Below are positions 30,911-40,330 of a stretch of DNA of 64,000 nucleotides, in pieces (positions within the stretch are counted from its first letter, which is position 1; every line of letters begins with the position of its first letter). Location: NCBI RefSeq assembly GCF_016806835.2, contig NZ_CP086111.1, positions 2,677,001 through 2,741,000 of the forward strand, given 5' to 3'. Both the position numbers and the translations under genes were made by a program. Under the pieces are notes generated by a model that was not told the DNA's origin, did no database searches, and worked only from the letters and a program-made list of their open reading frames with translations. The DNA is from Skermanella rosea (GTDB lineage: Bacteria; Pseudomonadota; Alphaproteobacteria; Azospirillales; Azospirillaceae).

Positions 30911-32650
30911 TCAGATGTCAGCGTAGCAGTGGGTCTCGGCCGCACCGCCCGGGTGCGTGACCGCGCCCTTCTCGGCGTCGCCGACGAGCTGCGCATACTT
31001 CCACAGCGTACCGGACTGGAAGTCGTGGCGGCGCGGCGTCCATGCCTTGCGGCGCTCCGCCAGCTCCTCGTCCGACAGCTCGACCGTGATGGTCCCGGCC
31101 TCGGCGTCGATCGAGATGATGTCTCCGTCCCTGATCAGGCCGATCGGGCCGCCGACCGCCGCTTCCGGCCCGACATGGCCGATGCAGAAGCCGCGCGTGG
31201 CGCCGGAGAATCGGCCGTCGGTGATCAGGGCCACCTTGTCGCCCATGCCCTGGCCGTAGATGGCCGAGGTGGTCGACAGCATCTCGCGCATGCCGGGTCC
31301 GCCGCGCGGTCCCTCGTAGCGGATGACGATGACCTCGCCTTCCTTGTACTCGCGGCGCTCGACGGCCGCGAAGGCGTCCTCCTCGCAGTCGAACACGCGG
31401 GCCGGGCCGCTGAACTGAAGCTTCTTCATGCCGGCGACCTTCACGATCGCTCCGCCCGGCGCCAGATTGCCGCGCAGGCCCACGACGCCGCCGGTCGGGG
31501 TGATCGGATCGCTGGTCGGACGGATGACGTCCTGGTCGGTCGGGAACACCACGTCGGCGAGGTTCTCGGCGATGGTCTTGCCGGTCACGGTCATGCAGTC
31601 GCCGTGCAGGTACCCGCCGTCAAGTAGCGCCTTCATCAGGACCGGCACGCCGCCGATCTCGAACAGGTCCTTGGCGACGTAGCGCCCGCCCGGCTTCAGG
31701 TCGGCGATGTAGGGGGTGCGCTTGAACACCTCGGCGACGTCGTGCAGGTCGAACTCGATGCCGCACTCGTGCGCGATGGCCGGCAGGTGCAGGCCGGCAT
31801 TGGTCGATCCGCCGGAGGCGGCGACGACGACGCAGGCGTTTTCCAGCGCCTTCCGGGTCACGATGTCCCGCGGGCGGATGTTGCGCTTGACCAGTTCCAT
31901 GACGGCGCGGCCCGACGCCTCGGCATAGGCGTCGCGGCTTTCGTAGGGCGCCGGGGCACCGGCGGAACCCGGGATCGCCAAGCCCATCGCCTCGGACACG
32001 CAGGCCATGGTGTTGGCGGTGAACTGGCCGCCGCAGGAACCCGCCGACGGGCAGGCGACGCATTCCAGTTCATGCAGGTCGCTGTCGCTCATCCGGCCGG
32101 CCGAGTGTGCGCCGACCGCCTCGAACACGTCCTGAACGGTGACGTCCCTGCCCTTGTACTTGCCCGGGAGGATCGAGCCGCCATACATGAAGACGCTGGG
32201 CACGTTCAGCCGCACCATGGCCATCATCATGCCGGGCAGCGACTTGTCGCATCCTGCGAGCCCGACCAGCCCGTCATAGCAGTGGCCGCGCATGGTTACC
32301 TCGACGGAGTCCGCGATGACCTCGCGGCTGACCAGCGACGACTTCATGCCGGCATGGCCCATGGCGATGCCGTCGGTGACGGTGATGGTGGTGAATTCGC
32401 GCGGGGTTCCCGCCCCCGCCTTGACGCCGATCTTGACCGCCTGTGCCTGCCGGTTCAGCGCGATGTTGCAGGGAGCCGCCTCGTTCCAGCAGGTCGCGAC
32501 GCCGATGAAGGGCTGCGCGATCTCCTCCTCCGTCATCCCCATGGCGTAGTAATAGGAGCGATGCGGCGCCCGCTCGGGCCCAACGGACACATGCCGGCTC
32601 GGCAGGTTCGATTTGTCCCAGGTGGTGGGTTTGTTGTCGCCGTAGGGCAT
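30911..32650 (-). CDS. ilvD: Dihydroxy-acid dehydratase (IlvD)
   Basis: IlvD dehydrates 2,3-dihydroxy-3-methyl acids in valine, leucine and isoleucine synthesis and uses an Fe-S cluster. The 579-residue product has the cluster cysteines in [21 protein letters not shown] and [16 protein letters not shown], and a full-length catalytic C-terminus. It is complete with ATG at 32650. A 509-base gene-poor region lies upstream. Confidence 0.96.
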   Translation of the reverse strand: MPYGDNKPTTWDKSNLPSRHVSVGPERAPHRSYYYAMGMTEEEIAQPFIGVATCWNEAAPCNIALNRQAQAVKIGVKAGAGTPREFTTITVTDGIAMGHAGMKSSLVSREVIADSVEVTMRGHCYDGLVGLAGCDKSLPGMMMAMVRLNVPSVFMYGGSILPGKYKGRDVTVQDVFEAVGAHSAGRMSDSDLHELECVACPSAGSCGGQFTANTMACVSEAMGLAIPGSAGAPAPYESRDAYAEASGRAVMELVKRNIRPRDIVTRKALENACVVVAASGGSTNAGLHLPAIAHECGIEFDLHDVAEVFKRTPYIADLKPGGRYVAKDLFEIGGVPVLMKALLDGGYLHGDCMTVTGKTIAENLADVVFPTDQDVIRPTSDPITPTGGVVGLRGNLAPGGAIVKVAGMKKLQFSGPARVFDCEEDAFAAVERREYKEGEVIVIRYEGPRGGPGMREMLSTTSAIYGQGMGDKVALITDGRFSGATRGFCIGHVGPEAAVGGPIGLIRDGDIISIDAEAGTITVELSDEELAERRKAWTPRRHDFQSGTLWKYAQLVGDAEKGAVTHPGGAAETHCYADI

Positions 32651-33159
32651 GACCGATTACCTCTTGTTGCCATTTGGCCCGCGGAGGGCTGCTCTTATTG
32701 CGCCGGAACATAGCGCCGCAGGTTCCCGAAGCCTAGTGCGCTTTGGGCGTCAAAGGTGAATGGTGGGACGGGATGCTCGGATGCGAAAGGCGCCCGCTGG
32801 TCTCGATGCCATCTCGCCCCTCCGCCGTAGGGTTAACACACAAGATTATAGATACCCCGCCTGGTTGATCGAGAACCGATCCGATCCAGGCTATCGGATA
32901 TTTTCAGACGAAGATTCGCGCAAAGCCCCGTCTATAGGAAAATATGCTGGAAACATCTGATGATGTATACATCGACCCAGGCCAATGGCCGCAAGCCCTT
33001 GTATCACCGCAGGAAGTGTGGTGAATTCTCTATTTGTTCGCGATATGTTCTTTTTAAGGCAATATAGGTGGTCCGAGCCGCGTCATCATCGGCGGACCAC
33101 CATTTCCCTTCAAGCTTAGCGTCAGGAAAGCTTGTGGGAAACGGTGGTCCGTCGCCGCC
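32651..33159. other. Gene-poor region between ilvD and valS
   Basis: This 509-base stretch carries no convincing gene. The middle (about 32820-33070) is more A+T-rich than its surroundings and could hold the ilvD promoter on the minus strand. The right end has the nested hairpins at 33067-33151. The 66-codon open frame at 32760-32960 has no ribosome-binding site and no family similarity that I recognise. Confidence 0.6.
33067..33151. repeat. Three-arm set of competing hairpins downstream of valS
   Basis: GGTGGTCCG occurs at 33067-33075 and again at 33143-33151; its complement CGGACCACC lies between them at 33093-33101. The right pairing is longer: 16 bases (33093-33108 with 33136-33151, one mismatch), enclosing CAAGCTT/AAGCTTG (33111-33117, 33128-33134). 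The left pairing is 9 bp. Only one can form at a time. It starts nine bases after the valS stop, so it may end valS transcription, but no T-tract follows. Confidence 0.75.
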
Positions 33160-35817
33160 CTACGCCGAAGTCAGCCGAGCGAGCGCCTCGGCCAGCTTCT
33201 GCTTCGCCGACTCCGCCGCGGCACGGCGGTCCCGCTGCTCCTCGATCACTTCCTCGGGTGCGCGGGCGACGAAGTTGGCGTTGTTCAGCTTCTGGTCGAT
33301 CTTCGCGACCTCGCCGGAGAGCTTGTCGATCTCCTTCGTCAGGCGGGCCTTCTCCTGGTCGATGTCGATCACGCCGGCCAGGGGCAGCACCACGGTCGCC
33401 TCGTCCAGCACCGCCTGCACGGCACCCTTGGGCGCCGGATCGCCGGTCGTCTCGGCGGAGGACAGCCGGGCCAAGCGCAGGATGATGTCGCGGTGGGTGT
33501 CCAACCGCCGGACCGTCTCCGCCGAGGCGTCCTTGAGCAGCATCGGGATCTGGGCGCCCGCCGGCACGTTCATCTCGTTCCGGACGGTACGGATCGCCGA
33601 GATCAGGCGGACCACCCAATCCATCTCGGCCTGAGCGGCAGCATTTTCCATCTCCGGGCCGAACTCCGGCCAGGCAGCGCGGATCAGGCCGGACGCCCGG
33701 TCGGCGCCGATCTGCTCCCAGAGCTCCTCCGTGATGAAGGGCATGAAGGGATGCAGCAGGTGGAGGATCTCGTCGAGCACCCAGGCGGTCGTCGCCCGAG
33801 TCTCGGCCTTGGCCGCCGCGTCGTCGCCGTTGAGGATCGGCTTGGTGAACTCCAGGTACCAGTCGCAGAAGGTGCCCCAGGTGAACTGGTACAGCGTGTT
33901 GGCCGCATCGTTGAAGCGATAGGCCTCGATCGCCTCGGCCGAGCGGGCGGATGTCTTCGCCACCTCACCGACGATCCAGCGGTTGACCGTCTGGCTGGCG
34001 GAGCCGGGATCGAAGCCCGGCTGCGGCAGGCACTCGTTCATCTGGCAGTAGCGCGCGGCGTTCCACAGCTTCGTCGCGAAGTTGCGGTATCCCTCGACCC
34101 GGCCGACCGCCAGCTTGATGTCGCGCCCCTGGGCCGCCATGGCCGCCAGCGTGAAGCGCAGGGCGTCGCAGCCATATTCGTCGATCAGGTTCAGCGGATC
34201 GATGACGTTGCCCTTGGACTTCGACATCTTCTGCCCGCGCTCGTCGCGCACCAGGGCATGGATGTAGACGTGGCGGAACGGCACGTCCCCCATGAAGTGA
34301 AGCCCCATCATCATCATCCGGGCGACCCAGAAAAAGATGATGTCGAACCCGGTGATCAGCACGTCGCCCGGGTAGTAGCGCTCCAGCTCCTTGGTCTGCT
34401 GCGGCCAGCCCAAGGTCGAGAACGGCCACAGCGCCGACGAGAACCAGGTGTCCAGCACGTCCGGGTCGCGCGTCAGTTCCGTTTCCGAACCGTAATGGGC
34501 CGCGGCGGCGGCCCGGGCCGCCTCCTCGGTCTCCTCGACGAAGACGGCCCCGTCCGGGCCGTACCAGGCCGGGATCTGATGGCCCCACCAGATCTGGCGG
34601 CTGATGCACCAGGGCTGGATGTTGCGCATCCACTCGAAATAGGTGTTCTCCCATTGCTTGGGAACGAACACCGTCCTGCCCTCCTCGACCGCCTTGATCG
34701 CGGGCTGGGCCAGGGTGACCGCGTCGCAGTACCACTGGTCGGTCAGCCACGGCTCGATCACCATGCCGGACCGGTCGCCGTGGGGCAGCATGTGGGTGTG
34801 CGGCTCGATCTTCTCGACCAGGCCCTGCTCTTCCAGGTCGGCGACGATCCGCTTGCGCGCCTCGTACCGGTCCAGGCCGCGGTAGGCTTCGGGAATGATC
34901 GCGTCGTCGATGATCCGGGCGTCCCGGTCCAGGACGTTGATCATCTCCAGGCCGTGCCGCCGCCCGACCTCGAAGTCGTTGAAGTCGTGCGCCGGCGTGA
35001 TCTTGACGGCGCCGCTGCCGGTTTCCGGGTCGGCATACTCGTCGCCGACGATCCTGATGCGGCGCCCCACCAGCGGCAGCACCGCGAAGCCGCCGATCAG
35101 GTCGCGGTAGCGCTCGTCTTCGGGATGCACCGCGATGGCGGTGTCGCCCAGCATGGTTTCCGGCCGGGTGGTCGCGACGGTGATGAAGCGGTCGGGCTGG
35201 TTCTCCAGCGGGTACTTGAAATGCCAGAGGTGCCCCTTGACCTCCCGCGACTCCACTTCAAGGTCGGAGATCGCGGTGTGCAGCTTCGGATCCCAGTTGA
35301 CCAGGCGCTTGTCGCGGTAGATGAGCTTCTGTCTGTGGAGCGTCACGAAGACCTTGGCGACCGCCTCCGACAGGCCCTCGTCCATGGTGAATCGTTCGCG
35401 CTCCCAATCGGGCGAGGCGCCCAGGCGCCGGAGCTGGCGCGTGATCGTGCCGCCCGATTCCGCCTTCCACTGCCAGACCTTGTCGATGAAAGCGGCGCGG
35501 CCCAGGTCGTGGCGGGTCTTGCCTTCGGCGGCCAGCTGGCGCTCGACCACCATCTGCGTCGCGATGCCGGCGTGGTCGGTTCCCGGCTGCCACAGGGCGT
35601 CGTCACCGCGCATGCGGTGGTACCGGATCAGGATATCCTGGAGAGTGAAGGTGAGCGCGTGCCCCATGTGCAGGCTGCCGGTCACGTTGGGCGGCGGCAT
35701 CATGATCGTATAGGAACGGGCGTTCGACTCGGCATTGGCGGCGAAGGCGCCCGACTTCTCCCACGCGTCGTAGTGCTTCGCTTCGACGTCGGCGGGGCGA
35801 TATGTCTTGTCCAGCAT
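33160..35817 (-). CDS. valS: Valyl-tRNA synthetase
   Basis: ValRS charges valine to tRNA-Val and edits mischarged threonine. The 885-residue protein has HMGHALTF (HIGH variant), KMSKSKGNV, the CP1 editing domain (about residues 160-350, including [15 protein letters not shown]), and a C-terminal coiled coil ([18 protein letters not shown]...). The start 35817 ([17 protein letters not shown]) was chosen by family similarity; 28 codons are open upstream. A PopZ-like gene precedes it. Confidence 0.96.
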   Translation of the reverse strand: MLDKTYRPADVEAKHYDAWEKSGAFAANAESNARSYTIMMPPPNVTGSLHMGHALTFTLQDILIRYHRMRGDDALWQPGTDHAGIATQMVVERQLAAEGKTRHDLGRAAFIDKVWQWKAESGGTITRQLRRLGASPDWERERFTMDEGLSEAVAKVFVTLHRQKLIYRDKRLVNWDPKLHTAISDLEVESREVKGHLWHFKYPLENQPDRFITVATTRPETMLGDTAIAVHPEDERYRDLIGGFAVLPLVGRRIRIVGDEYADPETGSGAVKITPAHDFNDFEVGRRHGLEMINVLDRDARIIDDAIIPEAYRGLDRYEARKRIVADLEEQGLVEKIEPHTHMLPHGDRSGMVIEPWLTDQWYCDAVTLAQPAIKAVEEGRTVFVPKQWENTYFEWMRNIQPWCISRQIWWGHQIPAWYGPDGAVFVEETEEAARAAAAAHYGSETELTRDPDVLDTWFSSALWPFSTLGWPQQTKELERYYPGDVLITGFDIIFFWVARMMMMGLHFMGDVPFRHVYIHALVRDERGQKMSKSKGNVIDPLNLIDEYGCDALRFTLAAMAAQGRDIKLAVGRVEGYRNFATKLWNAARYCQMNECLPQPGFDPGSASQTVNRWIVGEVAKTSARSAEAIEAYRFNDAANTLYQFTWGTFCDWYLEFTKPILNGDDAAAKAETRATTAWVLDEILHLLHPFMPFITEELWEQIGADRASGLIRAAWPEFGPEMENAAAQAEMDWVVRLISAIRTVRNEMNVPAGAQIPMLLKDASAETVRRLDTHRDIILRLARLSSAETTGDPAPKGAVQAVLDEATVVLPLAGVIDIDQEKARLTKEIDKLSGEVAKIDQKLNNANFVARAPEEVIEEQRDRRAAAESAKQKLAEALARLTSA

Positions 35818-35951
35818 CGCTGAATCTTTCAACTCTTCGGGTCCCGGGCTCTGGTTGTCCTGGACCGCGGAAATGGATTTGGCGGACCCTGCCTTCAGCA
35901 CGGCCCGCCCCGATCAGTTCTTCCGCCCAAGGCTTTCGGCTGGATCGCTCG

Positions 35952-36605
35952 TCAGCCGCCCTGGGCGCGGCGTACCATCTTCTCGATCTCGCGCTGGACC
36001 ATTCGCTCGACCATGGGCGGCAGGTTCTGGTCCAGCCAGTCGCGGAGCAGCGGGCGCATGACGTCCTTCAGGATGTCCTCGACGGTCGGACCGCCGCCAT
36101 AAGCCTGCATGCTGCCGGAGAAGCGGTTGCCGCCGATGCTGCTGGCGAGCTGGGCGAAGGCGGCGCTGGTCGCGGCCGCCGTCGGCGCCGACACCAGATC
36201 GTCGTCGTCATAGCTGGAGACCGGCTGACGGCGCGGGGCCGGCTTGTCGAACAGGTCGTCCAGCGTGTCGAGGGACAGCGGCGGCTCGGGCTCCTCGGGT
36301 TCGGGGTCCGGTTCCGGATCCATCGCCCGTGCCCAGGGATCGTCCTGCGGCTCCTCGACGTCGACGACGGAACCGTCGTCCTGCACCATCTGGGTGAGTT
36401 CCAGCACATCCTCGTCCATCGGCTCCTCGGGGGGAGGCGGCGGAGGCGGAGCGACATAGGCCGAGACGGGAGCCGGCGCGGGAGGCGGCGGGGCTGGTTC
36501 AGGCTTGCTCGGCTCCGCGGGCTCGGTGTCTTCGGATATGATTCGCCGGATGGAGGCTAGGATTTCCTCCATCGATGGTTCTTGCTGGGACTTGGTATCA
36601 CTCAT
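35952..36605 (-). CDS. popZ: PopZ-like polar organising protein (DUF2497)
   Basis: The 217-residue protein has the PopZ layout: an N-terminal helix EPSMEEILASIRRIISED, a long Pro/Glu-rich disordered middle (about residues 30-110) and a C-terminal oligomerisation region with VMRPLLRDWLDQNLPPMVERMV. In Caulobacter PopZ forms polar condensates that anchor ParB-chromosome origins and cell-cycle factors. Neighbours tolC, rhodanese and pcm on one side and valS on the other are a common alphaproteobacterial order. Assignment as the true PopZ rather than a DUF2497 paralogue is likely but not proven. Confidence 0.85.
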   Translation of the reverse strand: MSDTKSQQEPSMEEILASIRRIISEDTEPAEPSKPEPAPPPPAPAPVSAYVAPPPPPPPEEPMDEDVLELTQMVQDDGSVVDVEEPQDDPWARAMDPEPDPEPEEPEPPLSLDTLDDLFDKPAPRRQPVSSYDDDDLVSAPTAAATSAAFAQLASSIGGNRFSGSMQAYGGGPTVEDILKDVMRPLLRDWLDQNLPPMVERMVQREIEKMVRRAQGG

Positions 36606-36704
36606 CAGCGCAACCCCAGGAGCCTGATCCGGAACCCGGAGCCTATGTCACAACAAGTTAAATTACCACCAAGTCGTTCAACCGGTCTGGCGAGAGCCGA
36701 AAGG

Positions 36705-38087
36705 TCATTCATCGATGTCGGTTCCCCACCATTTGTCGCGAACCTGCCTGTAGTGCTTCTCGTGGTCGTAATAGTTGACCTGCAGCCCGAGCTGGCGGGC
36801 GGTGAGCTGCCCGGTGGATTCGAGCACGGCGAAGGCGGCGACGGTCTCGTCGCGCTGCGCCCGCACCAGTTCGACGCGCGCGTCCAGCAGCTCCTGCTCG
36901 GAATCCAGCGTGTCCAGGGTCGTGCGCGATCCGACCAGGGCTTCCTGACGGACCCCTTCCAGCGCGATCTCGGACGCCCGGACCTGGGATTGGCGCGACT
37001 GGATCGTGGCGCGGGCTGTAGTCAGCCCTTCCCAGGCGCGGATGGCGTTCTCCACCACTTGGCGGCGCGCCTCCTCGATCTGGATGCGCCGCTGGCTGGC
37101 GGTCTGCCGGGCCTCGCGGACCCGCGCCGCGGTCGAGCCGGCCTGGTAGAGCGGGATCGTGACGGAGGCGGTGACCGAGGCGCCGTCGGACCGGTCGGCC
37201 TGGCTGCTCGGCTCGTAGACGCGCGACACAGTGCCGCGCAAGTTGGCCGACGGCAGCATTTCGCCCCGGACCTGGTCCACGGCGTTCCGGGCCGCCGTCT
37301 CCGAATACTCCGCCGCGACGATCCCGGGATTGTTGCTCTCGGCCAGCGAGATCGTCTCCTCGCGGGTCGCCGGCAGGTCGAAGCGCAGGCGCGGCGCGGT
37401 CAGCCGGCCGGGAGGCGCTCCGATCAGGCGGGCATAGACGGCGCGGCTGGCGCTCAGCAGCCCTTCGGCCTGGATGCGGTCGGAGACCGCCCGGGCCAGC
37501 CGCGACTCCGCCTGGCTGACGTCGGTCCGGGTGATCTCGCCGACATTGAACCTGTCCTGCGACGCGTCGAGCTGCCGCCGCAGTACCTGCTCGTTGTTGA
37601 TGTTCAGGTCCACCACGGCTTGGTCGCGCACCACGTCGAGGTAGGCGGTGGCCGCGTCGAGCAGGACCGTCTGCTCGGTGGACAGCAGGTCCGCCCGTTG
37701 GGCCTGGACCAACGCTTCGGCGCGCTTGGTGCTCGCCGCCGTCCTGCCGCCGGTATAGAGCGGCTGCACGACGCTGAGGTCCACGCCGCGCTGCTGAAGG
37801 TTGCTGTTCCGGGTGGTGCCGGCCGCGCGGAGTCGCTGGCGGCTGTAGCCGGCGTCCGCGCTGGCTTCCACCGACGGCCGGTATCCCGAAAGCGCCTGCG
37901 GCACCAGTTCGTCGGTCGCGCGCAACTGGGCACGCTGCGAGTCGATCGTCGGATTGGTCGCATAGGCGTTCGCCAGCGCTTCCTCGAGGCTCTGCGCCGA
38001 GGCCGGTTGGCTCGCCACCAGGGCCAGCAGGACGCCGCCCAGGGAAGCACCGAGGGCGGTGCCGGTCCGCCGTGAAATCCGTCTCAT
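36705..38087 (-). CDS. tolC: TolC-family outer-membrane efflux protein
   Basis: This outer-membrane channel of tripartite efflux or type I secretion has 460 residues. It has a signal peptide (cleavage near SAQS), two OEP repeats with SLEEALANAYATNPTI and alternating coiled-coil helices rich in Ala/Gln/Arg (AESRLARAVSDR, DSEQELLDARVELVRAQRD), and a C-terminal YYDHEKHYRQVRDKWWG tail. The start 38087 (MRRISRRTG) overlaps the rhodanese stop by one base. No inner-membrane pump is adjacent. Confidence 0.93.
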   Translation of the reverse strand: MRRISRRTGTALGASLGGVLLALVASQPASAQSLEEALANAYATNPTIDSQRAQLRATDELVPQALSGYRPSVEASADAGYSRQRLRAAGTTRNSNLQQRGVDLSVVQPLYTGGRTAASTKRAEALVQAQRADLLSTEQTVLLDAATAYLDVVRDQAVVDLNINNEQVLRRQLDASQDRFNVGEITRTDVSQAESRLARAVSDRIQAEGLLSASRAVYARLIGAPPGRLTAPRLRFDLPATREETISLAESNNPGIVAAEYSETAARNAVDQVRGEMLPSANLRGTVSRVYEPSSQADRSDGASVTASVTIPLYQAGSTAARVREARQTASQRRIQIEEARRQVVENAIRAWEGLTTARATIQSRQSQVRASEIALEGVRQEALVGSRTTLDTLDSEQELLDARVELVRAQRDETVAAFAVLESTGQLTARQLGLQVNYYDHEKHYRQVRDKWWGTDIDE

Positions 38088-38419
38088 CAATACACCTTCA
38101 TCGTCGGGTCGATACGGCGAGCCCAGGCATCCACGCCGCCCGTCAGGTTGGTCGCCTTGTCGAACCCGTTGTGACGCAGCCAGGCGGTCGCCTGGGCGCT
38201 CCGCCCGCCGTGATGGCACACGAGGACCACCTGACGATCCTTGGGCAGCTCTCCGGCCCGCCGGGCCAGCGTGCCCAGGGGAATGCTGGTGCTCCCCTCG
38301 ATCGCGCAGAGCTCGAACTCCCACGGTTCCCGCACGTCCACCAGGGCGAGGTCGGCGCCGGACTGGCGCAGACTCTGAAGAGCATCGACATCTATCTGCA
38401 GCGGCACTGTGTCGGTCAT
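38087..38419 (-). CDS. Rhodanese-like domain protein
   Basis: This single-domain rhodanese of 110 residues has the active-site loop VCHHGGRSA with catalytic Cys, VDVREPWEFELC and the C-terminal GGVDAWARRIDP. Such proteins transfer sulfane sulfur or act as sulfur carriers. It overlaps tolC by one base and follows pcm. A GTG one codon upstream (38422) is also open. Confidence 0.88.
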   Translation of the reverse strand: MTDTVPLQIDVDALQSLRQSGADLALVDVREPWEFELCAIEGSTSIPLGTLARRAGELPKDRQVVLVCHHGGRSAQATAWLRHNGFDKATNLTGGVDAWARRIDPTMKVY

Positions 38420-38479
38420 CACTCGCTCCTGGTCACTTGATGCTCCGGGCCCGCATCCGTCGGACTTCGCGGCAGGTCG

Positions 38480-39163
38480 TCAGAACTGGAAGACCGGCTT
38501 GGGCTCGAAGCCCGGAAGCAGGGGCGTGGCGGCATCGAACAGGATGCGGCCGGTCTCGACCTCGCCGGTGCGCTGGAACAGGCGCGCCTGCCCCATCCGC
38601 GCGTCCGGCGCCACCACGGTCACCAGCCGGCCGCCGTCGGCCAGCTGCTCCAGGATCGCCTTGGGCACCTCCGACACGGCGCCGTGGATCAGGATCGCGT
38701 CGTAGGGCGCCTGCTTGGCGTAGCCTTCGGTCAGCGGACCCTGGACCAGGACGACGTTATCGACGCCCAACTCGCGCAGCGTCTCCTCCGCGCGGGCCGC
38801 CAGTTCCGGATTCTCCTCGAGCGCCACCACGGTCGCCGCCATGCGCGACATGAGGGCGCTGGCGTAACCGGTGCCGCAGCCGATGTCGAGCACGATGTCC
38901 GTCGGCCTGATCCGCGCCTCCTGGAGGAGGCGGGCGATCACCATGGGCTCGATCAGGTACCGGCCCTTGGCGACCGGAATGTCCTCGTCCACATAGGCGA
39001 AGCTGCGCGACGCCTTGGGCACGAACAGTTCGCGGGGAATGTTCGACATCGCGTCGACCAGCGCGTGGTCGGTTACTTTGTTGGGGCGGACCTGCCCTTC
39101 GACCATGTTGTAGCGGGCTGCGGAATAATCGGGCATGGCAACCGTTTTCTGATCTTGTTTCAT
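38480..39163 (-). CDS. pcm: Protein-L-isoaspartate O-methyltransferase family
   Basis: This SAM-dependent methyltransferase (PCMT family) of up to 227 residues repairs or marks isoaspartyl damage. Motifs visible are MVEGQVRPN, FVPKASRSFAYVDEDIPV and the SAM loop LDIGCGTGYASALM. The ATG at 39163 is followed by a second at 39136 (MPDYSAARYNMVEG); no ribosome-binding site decides. Divergence from classical Pcm is common in alphaproteobacteria, where this locus sits beside tolC, so the substrate may differ. Confidence 0.87.
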   Translation of the reverse strand: MKQDQKTVAMPDYSAARYNMVEGQVRPNKVTDHALVDAMSNIPRELFVPKASRSFAYVDEDIPVAKGRYLIEPMVIARLLQEARIRPTDIVLDIGCGTGYASALMSRMAATVVALEENPELAARAEETLRELGVDNVVLVQGPLTEGYAKQAPYDAILIHGAVSEVPKAILEQLADGGRLVTVVAPDARMGQARLFQRTGEVETGRILFDAATPLLPGFEPKPVFQF

Positions 39164-39311
39164 CCGGCGCGCCAGTCTTCCGCGGCGGAGCGGCGCTGTA
39201 TCGCCTTATATCCGTCAACGCGTTCAAACACAACGGAGAGCCATCGAAGCGTCCGACGACGCAGACGGTCTGTCGCATGTATGCCTCATTGGTGGGCACG
39301 CCGACCGCCGC

Positions 39312-39340
39312 TTGACCGGCGATCCCGGGCCGGCTATATC
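39312..39340 (+). promoter_or_regulatory. Promoter of the tRNA-Cys gene
   Basis: TTGACC (39312-39317) and TATATC (39335-39340) are separated by exactly 17 bases. The distance to the mature tRNA 5' end (48 bases) is normal for a processed transcript. Confidence 0.7.
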
Positions 39341-39388
39341 AGGACACCTCTCCGGAGCCGGCGCGATCAAGGGCCGGTACCGGCACCT

Positions 39389-39462
39389 GGCGCGGTGGCA
39401 GAGTGGTGATGCAGCGGACTGCAAATCCGTATATCCGGGTTCGATTCCCGGCCGTGCCTCCA
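39389..39462 (+). tRNA. tRNA-Cys (anticodon GCA)
   Basis: A complete cloverleaf: acceptor GGCGCGG pairs with CCGTGCC (one G-U); the anticodon stem encloses CTGCAAA with GCA at 39421-39423; the T-arm has GGTTCGATTCC. The discriminator and CCA end are encoded (TCCA at 39459-39462). Total 74 bases. Confidence 0.97.
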
Positions 39463-39934
39463 TATCCCCATGTTTCCTGAAATATGACCCAAGTCGTGGC
39501 AGCGCGGCCGTAGTCGCGGCCGGCGGCCGAGCTTGCGTCCTGGCGCTTGGCCTTTTCCACCGGAAAAGCAATCCCCTCCCCCGCCCTCCCCTCCCCTCCC
39601 CTGCTGTAAAACATATACCTAAATCGATTTTTCTTTGTTTTCAGTAAAGACGAAATTCTTCGAGGCGCTGGCCTTTGTTTACCTGACTATGGAATGGGTC
39701 GATATTGCTGACGCATTTTTACTACACCTGCCAAACTATTCAGACGGACCTCTTTGAAAGACTGGCGGAGGCCCGCGGGATTCGTGCATCATACTTTCCG
39801 AAAGCGAATTAATGGCCTGGAGCGACGGTCCGGTGTGATCCGGCGCTTCGGTCGGAGAGCGGGTCGGCCCGAGCGGAGCCCTGGAGGATCGGGGGATTTG
39901 AGGCAGGCCTGCCAGTCAGTACGAGGAGCGGACC
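39463..39934. other. Gene-poor region with a G-quadruplex motif
   Basis: Between tRNA-Cys and the small membrane gene I see no convincing coding sequence. It contains the pyrimidine tract at 39573-39601 and, farther right, A+T-richer sequence (about 39600-39760) that may supply the promoter for the next gene. Confidence 0.6.
39573..39601 (-). other. Six-run G-quadruplex motif on the minus strand
   Basis: Plus-strand CCCC T CCCCC G CCC T CCCC T CCCC T CCCC reads on the minus strand as six G-runs (4, 4, 4, 3, 5, 4) with one-base loops, well over the four runs needed for a stable quadruplex. Confidence 0.75.
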
Positions 39935-40135
39935 ATGCATATTGCGGCAGGACATACAGCATCGTTCACCCGTAACTACGCCGTGGCGGCTTTGGCCGCA
40001 TTGGCGCTGACCGTCGCGGTGGCCGGCGGCGTCGCCTTCACGGCGTGGCAGGGTCCGTCCGACCTCCTGGCCGTCCCGGGCGCTTCGCTGCCGGAGAACA
40101 CCCGGCCGATGATCCTGGTTCCCTTGCCCCGCTGA
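39935..40135 (+). CDS. Small single-pass membrane protein
   Basis: An unrecognised 66-residue protein with one hydrophobic helix (about residues 16-37, AVAALAALALTVAVAGGVAF) and a short Pro-rich periplasmic tail. GAGGAG lies a few bases before the ATG. A strong terminator follows its stop, which supports a real transcription unit. Confidence 0.6.
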   Translation: MHIAAGHTASFTRNYAVAALAALALTVAVAGGVAFTAWQGPSDLLAVPGASLPENTRPMILVPLPR

Positions 40136-40186
40136 GCCGCGGGCCCTTCATCCCCTTCGCACCTCTCCTTCGCTGGCGCGACTGAA

Positions 40187-40229
40187 GCGGGGGCAGGCCT
40201 TACCGCGCTGCCTGCCCCCGCCATTTTTT
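40187..40229 (+). terminator. Rho-independent terminator
   Basis: A perfect 12-bp GC stem (40187-40198 with 40210-40221) is followed by CA and six Ts (40224-40229). It ends the small membrane gene and precedes the HtrA-like gene. Confidence 0.93.
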
Positions 40230-40330
40230 GTCCGGCCGCTCCCCCGGGCAGGCGCTTGATGAAGCCTCCGTTCCCGCACATGTGAATGGAAAGACGCGCG
40301 GCGATCGCGCGGATCCGAGGGAGGCTTGCG

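Noticed and set aside
32760..32960. 66-codon plus-strand frame between ilvD and valS
   Set aside because: No ribosome-binding site, no domain, and it crosses an A+T-rich non-coding stretch.
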